A stretch of 64,000 nt of DNA from assembly GCA_006226375.1 (NCBI GenBank), contig SBHC01000062.1:1-64000 (forward strand), written 5' to 3'. Source of the DNA: Deltaproteobacteria bacterium. Lineage in GTDB: Bacteria; Myxococcota_C; UBA6777. Below, piece after piece: positions 55,739 to 63,514 of the stretch. The translations under genes and the position numbers were made by a program. Position 1 is the stretch's first letter. Each line of letters starts with the position of its first letter. Below the pieces are notes generated by a model, which saw nothing but the letters and a program-made list of their open reading frames with translations, made no database searches and was not told the DNA's origin.

Positions 55739-55782
55739 CCCTTGAGCAGCCATTACGGCTGGATGAGAAAGCAAACCCCTCT

Positions 55783-56298
55783 ATGCGCTGTCCATTCTGT
55801 ACATCAGAAAACACCAAAGTTATCGACTCTCGTAGCAAGCAAGACGGCTTCGTGATCCGTCGTCGTCGAGTCTGCGACGAGTGCGGAAGCCGCTTCACCA
55901 CCTACGAAGAAATTGGTGACTTGCTTCCCATGGTTATCAAAAAAGACCTACGGCGAGAACAGTTCAATCGCCAGAAGATCATCCATGGTCTGCAACAAGC
56001 CTGTCAGAAGCGACCCATTAGCATCGAAGTGATTGAGTCGATCGCGAGTGACATCGAGCATCACCTGATGCAAAGCAGCGAGCGCGAGATCAACAGCCGA
56101 CAAATTGGCGAAGAGGTGATGAAGCGACTCCAAGACATGGACCAGATTGCCTACGTCCGATTTGCGAGTGTCTACCGCGAGTTTCGTGACATTGAAGAGT
56201 TCATGGATGAGCTTAAGGGCCTGTTGAACAAGCCAGTCCCCTTGGGTCTCGAAGACACAGAGAATGTCGCCTCCCCCACCTCAGAACCCACAACCTAG
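55783..56298 (+). CDS. nrdR: Transcriptional repressor NrdR
   Basis: A 171-residue protein, slightly longer than the typical 150. A zinc ribbon (MRCPFCTSENTKVIDSR, then RRRVCDECGSRFTTYEEI) precedes an ATP-cone (LLPMVIKKDLRREQFNRQKI). NrdR senses dATP/ATP and represses ribonucleotide reductase genes. It follows glyA by 44 bases and precedes ribD by 15, a conserved gene order. Confidence 0.95.
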   Translation: MRCPFCTSENTKVIDSRSKQDGFVIRRRRVCDECGSRFTTYEEIGDLLPMVIKKDLRREQFNRQKIIHGLQQACQKRPISIEVIESIASDIEHHLMQSSEREINSRQIGEEVMKRLQDMDQIAYVRFASVYREFRDIEEFMDELKGLLNKPVPLGLEDTENVASPTSEPTT

Positions 56299-56313
56299 TA
56301 AGAGAGGAATCGC

Positions 56314-57426
56314 GTGACGAGTGAGCAGCACCAGCATTGGATGCAGCACGCGTTAGAGTTGGCCGCCCAAGCCCGTGGACGCACCACCCCCAATCCGATG
56401 GTTGGGAGCGTGATCGTAGCACCTGACGGCACCCTTCTGTCCGAAGGATACCACCGCCGCGCAGGTGAGGCGCACGGTGAAGTGGATGCCCTCCGCAAGT
56501 TGGACAACGGCAAAGCCCCTGGAGCCACACTCTACGTCAACCTTGAGCCCTGCTGTCATTTCGGTCGAACTCCGCCTTGCACCGAGGCGTTAATTGCCTC
56601 TGGAGTCAGCCATGTGGTCGTCGGAATCCAAGACCCCAACCCCAAGGTCAACGGGCAAGGCATTCAACAACTCCGGGACGCGGGAATCACCGTCACAGTC
56701 GGCATCTTGGAAGACGCATGCCGAGACCTCAACATGCCTTACTTCACCCACATTCAGCACCACCGCCCGATGGTTTCGCTGAAAGCTGCGATGAGCCTTG
56801 ATGGAAACATCGCAACCCATACCGGTGACGCTCGCTGGTTGAGCAGCAAAGACGCCCGTCGCTGGGCACACGTCATGCGGGATCGTGTCGACGCCATCCT
56901 CGTGGGTGCCAACACGGTGACCCTGGATGACCCGGCGCTGAACGTCCGCCATGTGGAAGGCAAGGACCCGATTCGAGTGGTAATGGACTCCAAGCTTCGG
57001 GCCCCGCTGACCTCCCAACTTTACCAGTCGCCCCTCGCAGAAGGAACGTGGGTGTTCACCACAGAAGCTGCAGACCCACAGGCCCACCAGGCGTTGACAG
57101 CGCAAGGCGTCCGTGTCGTGACTCTACCCGCTGATGAGGACGGTCATGTTTCCGTTGAGGCTGCGCTTCAGTACCTCAACGAGCAGAAGCTGATCCATCT
57201 TCTGGTGGAAGGAGGTGGTCACATTCACGGCAGCTTCCTTCGGGCCCGCTTGGTCGACCGGGTCCACTTCGTGATGACTCCTTGGGTGATTGGCAACAAC
57301 GGTCGCCCTGCGTTCCACTTCGATGGGCCTGACCTCTTGGCCCAATGCATGCAGCTTCGGGATGTCCGCACCACACCGCTGGGACCTGACATCCTTGTGG
57401 AAGGAACACCCTTCTGGGACACCTGA
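56314..57426 (+). CDS. ribD: Riboflavin biosynthesis deaminase/reductase RibD
   Basis: A 370-residue bifunctional enzyme. The deaminase half (about 1-145) has TTPNPMVGSVIV, GEAHGEVDAL and the zinc Cys pair in PCCHFGRTPPC. The usual HAE is HGE here, with the catalytic Glu kept. The reductase half (about 150-368) has HRPMVSLKAAMSLDGNIAT, SKDARRWAHVMRDRVDAILVG and LLVEGGGHIHGSFL. It performs two steps from the GTP-derived pyrimidine. The start is GTG 56314 with AGAGGAAT upstream. Confidence 0.94.
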   Translation: MTSEQHQHWMQHALELAAQARGRTTPNPMVGSVIVAPDGTLLSEGYHRRAGEAHGEVDALRKLDNGKAPGATLYVNLEPCCHFGRTPPCTEALIASGVSHVVVGIQDPNPKVNGQGIQQLRDAGITVTVGILEDACRDLNMPYFTHIQHHRPMVSLKAAMSLDGNIATHTGDARWLSSKDARRWAHVMRDRVDAILVGANTVTLDDPALNVRHVEGKDPIRVVMDSKLRAPLTSQLYQSPLAEGTWVFTTEAADPQAHQALTAQGVRVVTLPADEDGHVSVEAALQYLNEQKLIHLLVEGGGHIHGSFLRARLVDRVHFVMTPWVIGNNGRPAFHFDGPDLLAQCMQLRDVRTTPLGPDILVEGTPFWDT

Positions 57427-57554
57427 GACCAACGTGCCCATCAACCTTTCACCGGACAGACCCAACCCCCTGAATCTCTGAATACCCGGAACCCTCTATG
57501 CCTCGTGTAGAAGGTTTCCTTGAACAACCTTAGAAAACGTGAAAGAGTGTCATC

Positions 57555-58040
57555 ATGCCCCATGTGTTGGAAGGAAATCTGGTAGCCACCGAACTTAAGA
57601 CTGCCATCGTCGTCAGTCGGTTTAATGCATTGATCTGCGAAAGCCTTCTGGAAGGGGCGTTGGACTGCCTCGTTCGTCATGGAGCTTCTGCCGACGACCA
57701 AACCATCGTCCGAGTGCCTGGCGCATTTGAGATCCCCCTCGCCTGCCAGCGCCTCGCAGCAAGCGGCCAATACGACGCGATCATCGCAGTGGGAGCTGTG
57801 GTCCGAGGCTCCACTCCTCACTTTGACTACGTCTCATCGGACGTGACCAAGGGCGTCGGCTCGATCACGCTGCAGCATGACCTCCCGGTCGCTTTCGGTG
57901 TGCTCACTGTAGACAACCTGGAGCAAGCCATCGAACGAGCTGGCACCAAGATGGGCAACAAAGGGGTGGAAGCCGCCCTCGCCGCCATTGAAATGGTGAA
58001 CCTGCTCCGACAGATCCCCCAAGGAAACCAGGGACAATAG
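57555..58040 (+). CDS. ribH: 6,7-dimethyl-8-ribityllumazine synthase
   Basis: A 161-residue protein that forms ribityllumazine from the RibD-pathway product and a four-carbon phosphate. Motifs are [30 protein letters not shown], and [16 protein letters not shown] with catalytic His89. A 128-base gap separates it from ribD; ribE and ribBA, often found between them, are absent. An inverted repeat (AAGGTT, nine bases, AACCTT) lies at 57511-57531. The ribosome site is weak. Confidence 0.95.
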   Translation: MPHVLEGNLVATELKTAIVVSRFNALICESLLEGALDCLVRHGASADDQTIVRVPGAFEIPLACQRLAASGQYDAIIAVGAVVRGSTPHFDYVSSDVTKGVGSITLQHDLPVAFGVLTVDNLEQAIERAGTKMGNKGVEAALAAIEMVNLLRQIPQGNQGQ

Positions 58041-58052
58041 GAAGGGCAAGAG

Positions 58053-58580
58053 ATGCGACGACAAGGTAGAGAGTTGGCAGTGATGGCGCTGTACGCCATC
58101 GATGGATTGCCTTCCTTTGAACGCCGACAGGCTCTGGTCCGCTTCTGGCAACTGTTTGTCACCCCAGAAGTGCATGAAGGTCTGTTTGAGCCGTCCACCA
58201 AGAATCCACACCCCATGGAAGAGCCGGCGCTGTGGAAGGCTTTTGACGCCATGACAGAGGAAGTCCGGAACCCCAACGCACAGTTCCGCTCTGCACGGGA
58301 GTTTGCAACCGACCGCATTGCTGGTATCCTGGAACACCAGAGCGAGATCGACAATGCGATTCGCAAAGCCAGCCGAAGCTGGCCGCTCCATCGTATGCCT
58401 CAAGTCGATCGCAGCATCCTTCGCCTTGGAGCCTACGAATTGCTCCATTGTGAAGATGTTCCCCCGGCTGCAGCCATCAATGAAGCCATTGAAATCGGCA
58501 AACGATACGCCGACCGGCAATCTCGCTCGTTCATCAACGGGATTTTGGATCGTATTTTCCAAACGTCATCGCGAGCTTAA
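58053..58580 (+). CDS. nusB: Transcription antitermination factor NusB
   Basis: A 175-residue helical RNA-binding protein. It has RRQGRELAVMALYAIDG at the start and SWPLHRMPQVDRSILRLGAYELLHCEDVPPAAAINEAIEIGKRYADRQSRSFINGIL at the end in separate conserved blocks. NusB with NusE binds boxA to help rRNA antitermination. It follows ribH by 12 bases, as in many bacteria, and GGAAGGGCAAGAG precedes ATG 58053. Confidence 0.93.
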   Translation: MRRQGRELAVMALYAIDGLPSFERRQALVRFWQLFVTPEVHEGLFEPSTKNPHPMEEPALWKAFDAMTEEVRNPNAQFRSAREFATDRIAGILEHQSEIDNAIRKASRSWPLHRMPQVDRSILRLGAYELLHCEDVPPAAAINEAIEIGKRYADRQSRSFINGILDRIFQTSSRA

Positions 58581-58583
58581 GCC

Positions 58584-59555
58584 ATGAACCCAGCACACAC
58601 CTTGTTCCGCCCTTCCTTCCGAACCTTCCTCTGTGGCGCTGCCTTCGTCCTTATGAGCAGCTTGGTCTCCACAGCAGCTCTAGGCTATCAGGTACAAAGC
58701 ACTGCAGAGCAAGCAGGCAACAAGGTGGCGCGCTGGTACAACCTCCCCGTTCCCATCGAACTTCACCTTGACGGCGCTCCAGACATCAAAGATGGCTCCG
58801 ACCTTCGGGCCATCCGTGAAGCGTTGCAGTCGTGGACCCAACCTCAGTGCAACAACCTGACCTTTGCCTTTGAAACCACCAACAACACTTCCTTTGCCGG
58901 CCGCCGCAATGACCCCAACGATCCACTCAGCGAGTTCACTCGCGACGGCAAATCGGTGATCCGGTTTGAAACCCAAAACTGGGAGTGGAGCCAGACCGAA
59001 GTCGCTCGCAACGCCACCTACTTTGACCCCCAAACCGGTGCCATCAAGGAAGCAGACTTGCTGTTCAACGCTGTGCACTTCAAGTGGAGCACCGATCAGT
59101 CTCCAGGAACCCTCGACATTCAAAGCGTCGCGTTGATCCGAGGCGGCTTTATGTTGGGCCTGTGGTTTTCGGAAGTCCCAGGTGCCCTTCTTCATGGCTC
59201 GACCGACCTCCGACGCACCCACCGCTCCCTCTCCCAAGACGACATCGATGGCTCGTGTTTTCTCTACCCCACAAGTGGATGGAACAACTCTCCTCCACCG
59301 GCTCCCAAAGAAAACCCAGCGCTGCCCGAACCCTCCACAGGGCCAGAGCCTCCAACAACCACACAAGATGCGAACTCGACGGGCGCTGACTCGTCTGTTT
59401 CAGTCGACCCTGACCTTGGCTCTCCTGTTGATGGGGGCGAAGGAACAGGTGGCTGCCAATGCCAAAGCACAAGCCCGCTCTCAGGCACCACATTTTTGTT
59501 TTTGTTTGCCGTGGTAGCCTTGGTTTGGCGTCAACGTCGACGCTCCGTTTTGTAA
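58584..59555 (+). CDS. Matrixin-like pseudoprotease with MYXO-CTERM-like sorting tail
   Basis: A 323-residue protein. A signal peptide (about 1-35) is followed by a matrixin-type domain (VARWYNLPVPIELHLDGA, then LRAIREALQSWTQPQCNNL, and NATYFDPQTGAIKEADLLF). The zinc site should read HExxHxxxxxH after DIQSVAL, but the sequence is IRGGFMLGLWF (residues 185-195): all three His and the Glu are lost, while the flanks SEVPGALLHGSTDLRRTHR are intact. A Pro/Thr/Asp-rich linker precedes a tail of CQCQ, a hydrophobic helix and RQRRRS, a MYXO-CTERM-type surface signal. It begins four bases after nusB. A non-catalytic surface protein is likely. Confidence 0.7.
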   Translation: MNPAHTLFRPSFRTFLCGAAFVLMSSLVSTAALGYQVQSTAEQAGNKVARWYNLPVPIELHLDGAPDIKDGSDLRAIREALQSWTQPQCNNLTFAFETTNNTSFAGRRNDPNDPLSEFTRDGKSVIRFETQNWEWSQTEVARNATYFDPQTGAIKEADLLFNAVHFKWSTDQSPGTLDIQSVALIRGGFMLGLWFSEVPGALLHGSTDLRRTHRSLSQDDIDGSCFLYPTSGWNNSPPPAPKENPALPEPSTGPEPPTTTQDANSTGADSSVSVDPDLGSPVDGGEGTGGCQCQSTSPLSGTTFLFLFAVVALVWRQRRRSVL

Positions 59556-59571
59556 AGGACTTGCTCACACC

Positions 59572-61032
59572 GTGACGATGCAGCGATGGGAAATCGAACA
59601 AGCCATTCATGAACTTGAAGACCTTGAAGGCTGTCAGGTTCAAAAGATTACCCAGTCGGGACCGAAAGAACTTTGCTTGCAAATACGGCGACCCGGCGAA
59701 ACACTCACAGTGCTTTTCTCGATTGAGCCTTCCCACGAATTCTTCTGTTTGGTCCCTCGACGTCCACCCTCGCTTCCCCAGCCACCAACCTTTTGTATGA
59801 CACTTCGCAAGCACTTAATGAACGCAAGGTGGCTTGAGGCCTGGACCGTCGGAGAGGATCGTATACTCTGCATGATGCTGCGGCGAGGCGAAGAGACCTA
59901 TCTCCTGTACATGGAGCTGGTTCCTCGACAAGGCAAATGGATCTTGTGCAAAGAAAACGGAGAGATCCTTCAGGCTTTCCCAGCGTCACACCCGAATAGA
60001 GTGCTTCGCCCAGGAATCGACTACGAGCCTCCAGAGCATGAAGGAAGTCCACAGCTTCCAAAGCCAGACGAAAACATTGTTGAGTTGGACACAACACAGG
60101 CGTTCCCTTTTCACGACCTGCTTTATCGCAAATACGTCGTGGCCCAGGACGCAGAGCGTCTGGAACGGTTGCGCCAAGCTGCGCTGCGTCAACAAAGATC
60201 CAAACTCAAGAAAGCCAAGCGACTGCTCGGGAATCTAGAGCGAGACTGGCAACGCTGTGAGGCCACCCTCGAAAAAGAACGTGACGCTGAGTTACTCAAG
60301 CACAACCTCCATATGATTCAACGTGGTGCCAAAGAAGTGGTCGTGGTTGATTACTACGATCCCGATATGGCAGAGCGTCCCATATCCCTTGACCCAGCCT
60401 TGTCTCCTCAGGCCAACCTCCAAAAGCTATTCCACAAGATCAAACGAGCGCGGCGTGGAATAAGTTACATCACACAGCGCATGGAGGGAGTCGAGGAAGA
60501 GATCGCAACCTACCAGGAACAAATTCAAACCATCAACGACATCGACAGTCTCGAAGCGATGATGGATTGGGTGCCTAACCCCACATCGCAGCAAGGGCAC
60601 AAGACCTCCCCCAAAACCCAAGAACGCAAGGGTTACCGGGAGTTTCAATCCAGCGATGGGAAGGTCATTTGGGTCGGCCGAACCAGCAAAGACAACGACG
60701 AACTCACCCTCCGCATCGCCAAAGGCAACGACCTCTGGCTCCATGTTCGCGGTTGGGCTGGCTCTCACGTCATTGTCCCCCTACAGCGCAACGAGTCCAT
60801 CCCCTCCGACACGCTGGTGGACGCTGCAACTCTGGCTGTTCACTACAGCCAAGCCAAAGAGCAAACCCACACCGACGTCATGTACACCCATGTCAAATAT
60901 GTAAAGAAACCCAAGGGTGCTCCTGCCGGTCAAGTCACCGTCATCCAGGACAAAAACATCGCCCTCCGACGCGAGCCCGAACGACTCCAGCGACTCTTGG
61001 ACACCCAAAACGCAGGGAACAGCGCTTCCTGA
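59572..61032 (+). CDS. NFACT family protein (RqcH-like)
   Basis: A 486-residue protein. The NFACT-N region has PTFCMTLRKHLMNARWLEAW. A long coiled coil (about 205-330) follows, and the C-terminal NFACT-R domain has KGNDLWLHVRGWAGSHVIVP and TDVMYTHVKYVKKPKGAPAG. RqcH binds obstructed 50S subunits and adds C-terminal Ala tails to stalled chains. It is shorter than the typical 550-570. The start is GTG 59572 or ATG 59578; AAAGGA is far from either. No other RQC gene is near. Confidence 0.85.
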   Translation: MTMQRWEIEQAIHELEDLEGCQVQKITQSGPKELCLQIRRPGETLTVLFSIEPSHEFFCLVPRRPPSLPQPPTFCMTLRKHLMNARWLEAWTVGEDRILCMMLRRGEETYLLYMELVPRQGKWILCKENGEILQAFPASHPNRVLRPGIDYEPPEHEGSPQLPKPDENIVELDTTQAFPFHDLLYRKYVVAQDAERLERLRQAALRQQRSKLKKAKRLLGNLERDWQRCEATLEKERDAELLKHNLHMIQRGAKEVVVVDYYDPDMAERPISLDPALSPQANLQKLFHKIKRARRGISYITQRMEGVEEEIATYQEQIQTINDIDSLEAMMDWVPNPTSQQGHKTSPKTQERKGYREFQSSDGKVIWVGRTSKDNDELTLRIAKGNDLWLHVRGWAGSHVIVPLQRNESIPSDTLVDAATLAVHYSQAKEQTHTDVMYTHVKYVKKPKGAPAGQVTVIQDKNIALRREPERLQRLLDTQNAGNSAS

Positions 61033-61080
61033 GCCATAATCTGGAATCAAACACAAAGTCAGACTCTTGCAAAAAAAACT

Positions 61081-61109
61081 TGTTGTGAAAAACAAAGTGT
61101 GCTATAGGT
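61081..61109 (+). promoter_or_regulatory. Promoter of the ARKPE lipoprotein gene
   Basis: TTGTTG (61081-61086), 17 bases, TATAGG (61104-61109). The start would lie near 61116, about 63 bases before ATG 61179. Confidence 0.55.
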
Positions 61110-61178
61110 TCGTGCTCTGTTTCTAGCAGAACCCTAGTAAAACAAGTAGATGTGACGTTTCTCTACAGGAGGATCCCG

Positions 61179-61403
61179 ATGAAAAAGTTCGCCGCTATCG
61201 TTCTCGCTTGCGCCATGAGCGTTGCTGTTGTTGGCTGCAAGAAGAAGACCAAGCCCGCTCCCCGCACCCCCGCTAAGAGCGGAAAAGCTACCAGCCGTCC
61301 CGCTCCCAAAGCTCGCAAGCCCGAAGCTCGCAAGCCCGAAGCTCGCAAGCCCGAAGCTCGCAAGCCCGAAGCTCGCAAGCCCGAAGCTCGCGACGACAAA
61401 TAG
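61179..61403 (+). CDS. Small lipoprotein with ARKPE repeat tail
   Basis: A 74-residue protein. The signal MKKFAAIVLACAMSVAVVGC has a good lipobox (VVGC, Cys20). The mature part is Lys/Pro/Arg/Ala-rich and carries five ARKPE copies before ending ARDDK. It is strongly basic with no aromatic residue. AGGAGG precedes ATG 61179. It may bind polyanions such as LPS, nucleic acid or polyphosphate, but that is inference. Own promoter upstream. Confidence 0.75.
   Translation: MKKFAAIVLACAMSVAVVGCKKKTKPAPRTPAKSGKATSRPAPKARKPEARKPEARKPEARKPEARKPEARDDK
61311..61385 (+). repeat. Five exact 15-bp tandem repeats in the small lipoprotein gene
   Basis: GCTCGCAAGCCCGAA is repeated five times without change, each encoding ARKPE. 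Exact conservation, including third bases, suggests recent slippage or duplication. Copy number may vary between strains. Confidence 0.9.
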
Positions 61404-61519
61404 GATTCTCCAGCCTCCTAACCCACCCAACTCCCCTCGCTACCTCCACGCCTCACAACAAACTCTTCCCTCATTCAACCCAACGCAATAACTCGTGTCC
61501 CTTGGCATGAATTTGCGTT
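61404..61519. other. Start of a 524-base non-coding stretch
   Basis: The gap 61404-61927 is the longest without a gene. This first part has no recognisable element beyond CT/CA-rich sequence. It is followed by the 21-bp dyad array, the 30-bp tandem units, and a promoter. Confidence 0.5.
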
Positions 61520-61750
61520 CGTGGAATACACGTCATTCCGTGGAAACATGTGCATTACCCGTTTGAATAAATGCATGATTCGTGGGAATACGCGCCACAT
61601 GTCGTGAAAATACACGTTAGACAACGTGAGGATATACATCACATGTCGTGGGGAATCTCACGTCATGTGTCGTAAAAAAACACACGTTGTTCGTGGGAAT
61701 ACACGTTGTTTGTGAGAAATCACGTCATGTCTCGTGGGAATAAATTCCCA
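61520..61750. repeat. Array of about eleven degenerate 21-bp dyads (CGTG-N5/8-CACG)
   Basis: Unit starts (CGTG or variant) lie at 61520, 61539, 61560, 61581, 61603, 61625, 61647, 61671, 61692, 61711 and 61733. The steps are 19-24 bases, averaging about 21. Clear dyads are CGTGGAATACACG, CGTGAAAATACACG and CGTGGGAATACACG; others are degraded (CGTAAAAAAACACACG, TGTGAGAAATCACG). The array sits between two lipoprotein genes and just upstream of the promoter at 61808. Spacing of two DNA turns suggests binding of many dimers on one face. It is not a CRISPR array: the units have no conserved repeat/unique spacer structure. Confidence 0.7.
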
Positions 61751-61795
61751 TGCTAGGGCCATCATGGGAATTTATTCCCATGCTAGGGCCATCAT
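61736..61795. repeat. Two 30-bp tandem units each with a 14-bp palindrome
   Basis: Units 61736-61765 and 61766-61795 match at 28 of 30 positions. The palindromes are GGGAATAAATTCCC and GGGAATTTATTCCC, each other's reverse complement. The common remainder is ATGCTAGGGCCATCAT. They begin within the last dyad of the array and end 12 bases before the -35 box at 61808. Confidence 0.8.
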
Positions 61796-61807
61796 GGTTT
61801 CCCATCC

Positions 61808-61836
61808 TTGATTGTGGGTTTTGAATCACCTATACT
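61808..61836 (+). promoter_or_regulatory. Strong sigma70-type promoter of the 61928 lipoprotein gene
   Basis: TTGATT (61808-61813), 17 bases, TATACT (61831-61836). The start would lie near 61843, leaving a leader of about 85 bases. The repeat array ends directly upstream, so the promoter is probably its target. Confidence 0.65.
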
Positions 61837-61927
61837 GCCGGGCGGTTCGTCGGGTGTTTGGGGTTGACCGACACAACGATGGGGCCCTTTTTCTGCTTAA
61901 ATGGTTCATGTACGTTACGGAGAGATC

Positions 61928-62389
61928 ATGCTCACAAGGACTCCACTTTCTTGTACTTTCTCACAATCTGATGAAGGTCCTCGTCACCAACGCTCAACCA
62001 AGGTGCTTCGTTGTCTTCTCCTTCTGGGTGCGCTGTTGGTGATGGGTTTGTCTGTCACATCATGCCGGGATGTGTCCAAGCTTTGCCAATCGTACGTGAA
62101 CAAGTACGAAACCTGTACCAAAGCAGCTTATGAACGAGGCGCCAAGCTTCACAAGAAGCTCTCAGCCGCAGCGCAAAAGCGAAGCGCCAGCATGTTGGCG
62201 GCGCTCAAGAAGAAGCTGTATTCCCCAGATTGGCGCACACGCCAAATGAAAGTATGCCTCAAGAAACCCCCCAGCAACCAACGGTTCCGCTGCGTCAAAA
62301 CAACCTCTTGTGACACGCTCTCCAAATGTGACCCTGACGCAACGGACCTCGCCCCTCAAAACAAGGGCAAAGAGAAGATCAAAAAGTAA
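61928..62389 (+). CDS. Small Cys-containing lipoprotein
   Basis: A 153-residue protein. A 27-residue polar leader precedes a hydrophobic stretch (LLLLGALLVMGLSVTSC), giving a lipobox VTSC. The mature part is Lys-rich and helical with spaced Cys residues (SKLCQSYVNKYETCTKAAYE, MKVCLKKP, FRCVKTTSCDTLSKCD). Disulfide pairing is likely. GGAGAG precedes ATG 61928. If the leader is removed, translation might start later, but no better ATG exists. No known family. It follows the dyad array and strong promoter. Confidence 0.7.
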   Translation: MLTRTPLSCTFSQSDEGPRHQRSTKVLRCLLLLGALLVMGLSVTSCRDVSKLCQSYVNKYETCTKAAYERGAKLHKKLSAAAQKRSASMLAALKKKLYSPDWRTRQMKVCLKKPPSNQRFRCVKTTSCDTLSKCDPDATDLAPQNKGKEKIKK

Positions 62390-62477
62390 GAGGTGTCGGA
62401 ATAACGAGGGGAAAGGTACTGGAACCAGAGAAGGAAAGATTCGTCACGGGGAAGTTGAGACGAATGGGGTGTCTCTG

Positions 62478-63272
62478 TTAAGCAGAGGCTTGAATCTCAA
62501 CGCGGAAGAGCTGCTGTCCAGCAAAGAAGTGATCACCGTCTTTGAGCTCAAGAGGATCCTTGATTCGGAGAAAGGTGCCGTTACGACTGCCTAGATCTTG
62601 AAGGAAATAAGAGCCGTTCTCCTCGTGGACTCGTGCGTGACGCCCAGAGATGTGACGATCAAACGGGAACGAAAGGTCACAGTGCTCTCGTCCCAAGCGC
62701 ACGCTGTTCGTAGAGGAATAGAAGACTGCGCCCGGCTGCTGGTTCCGGAACAAATGAACCAAGCGGAAATGAAGTTCTTTTTCCGGCGGACACCCATAAA
62801 ACTTGGCGTCATCTTCGGGCTCGGCAGCTACACCGGTGTAGGTGTCGTACTCACCCACTTGCTCGAATCGAATCAGCTGCTCTCCAGTAAGAAACAAATC
62901 GTTGTGTTCGATGGGCACAGAGTCTTTGATCTTAATGAACACGCCGTTGTCTGAGCCTTCGTCTGCAAGAAACAGCTTGTCGTTCTCGTAGTAAAGATTG
63001 GCGTGCAGCATGGAAAGGTACCGATCATCCGGGAAGAGGATGGTGCCATGCAAACGACCGAGGCGATGGTTTTGCGCCTTGAGCCGGTAGGAAATCCCAG
63101 GGAAGCCCTCTCCTTTGACAAGAACCAGCTGTGCCTCAATAGCAGGCTTGGGTTCGGCCAGGGTCGGTGCAGCAGGCTCTGCCGCCTCTTCGCTCGCGAT
63201 GGGAGCACCACAATTCCAGCAAAAACGGTAGCCATCGGGTACTTGGCTGCTACATTGTGAGCACGTATGCAT
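62478..63272 (-). CDS. Zinc-ribbon protein with two FHA domains
   Basis: A 264-residue protein. A zinc ribbon (MHTCSQCSSQVPDGYRFCWNCGAPI) is followed by an FHA-like domain (about 55-135, GRLHGTILFPDDRYLSMLHA, LADEGSDNGVF) and a second, more typical FHA (about 165-260, LGREHCDLSFPFDRHISGRHARV and LQDLGSRNGTF). FHA domains bind phosphothreonine peptides, so a Ser/Thr kinase partner is likely. ATG 63272 has AAAGGAG nine bases upstream. A second FHA gene is divergent at 63515, across 242 bases. Confidence 0.88.
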   Translation of the reverse strand: MHTCSQCSSQVPDGYRFCWNCGAPIASEEAAEPAAPTLAEPKPAIEAQLVLVKGEGFPGISYRLKAQNHRLGRLHGTILFPDDRYLSMLHANLYYENDKLFLADEGSDNGVFIKIKDSVPIEHNDLFLTGEQLIRFEQVGEYDTYTGVAAEPEDDAKFYGCPPEKELHFRLVHLFRNQQPGAVFYSSTNSVRLGREHCDLSFPFDRHISGRHARVHEENGSYFLQDLGSRNGTFLRIKDPLELKDGDHFFAGQQLFRVEIQASA

Positions 63273-63430
63273 CCCAACCAACTCCTTTGTATATCGATGG
63301 GAGAGAACTCCACGGGATGTTAAGGACGGAAATTGCCATCATTCGTAAGGTATCACCTGCCTATCGGGGCGTCAAGTTCAAGTCAGGACATGACGGATCC
63401 TCCCAAAACATCGGGCCCCCAAGAGAGGCG

Positions 63431-63459
63431 TTGACCCGCTCCCGACTGCCGACTATAAT
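63431..63459 (+). promoter_or_regulatory. Near-consensus promoter of the 63515 FHA gene
   Basis: TTGACC (63431-63436), exactly 17 bases, TATAAT (63454-63459). The start would be near 63466. This is the best match to the sigma70 consensus in the window. Confidence 0.8.
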
Positions 63460-63514
63460 ACGTCGTCAATTCTCAGACTCAAGACACGACTCTATCGAGA
63501 AAAGAGAGACGGTG

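Noticed and set aside
61134-61430. Leftward frame with ASFGL repeats
   Set aside because: Antisense shadow of the ARKPE repeat; it has no ribosome site and no upstream promoter, whereas the plus-strand lipoprotein has both.
61520-61750. CRISPR array
   Set aside because: The ~21-bp periodic units are degenerate throughout and show no conserved repeat with unique equal-length spacers; no cas genes are present.
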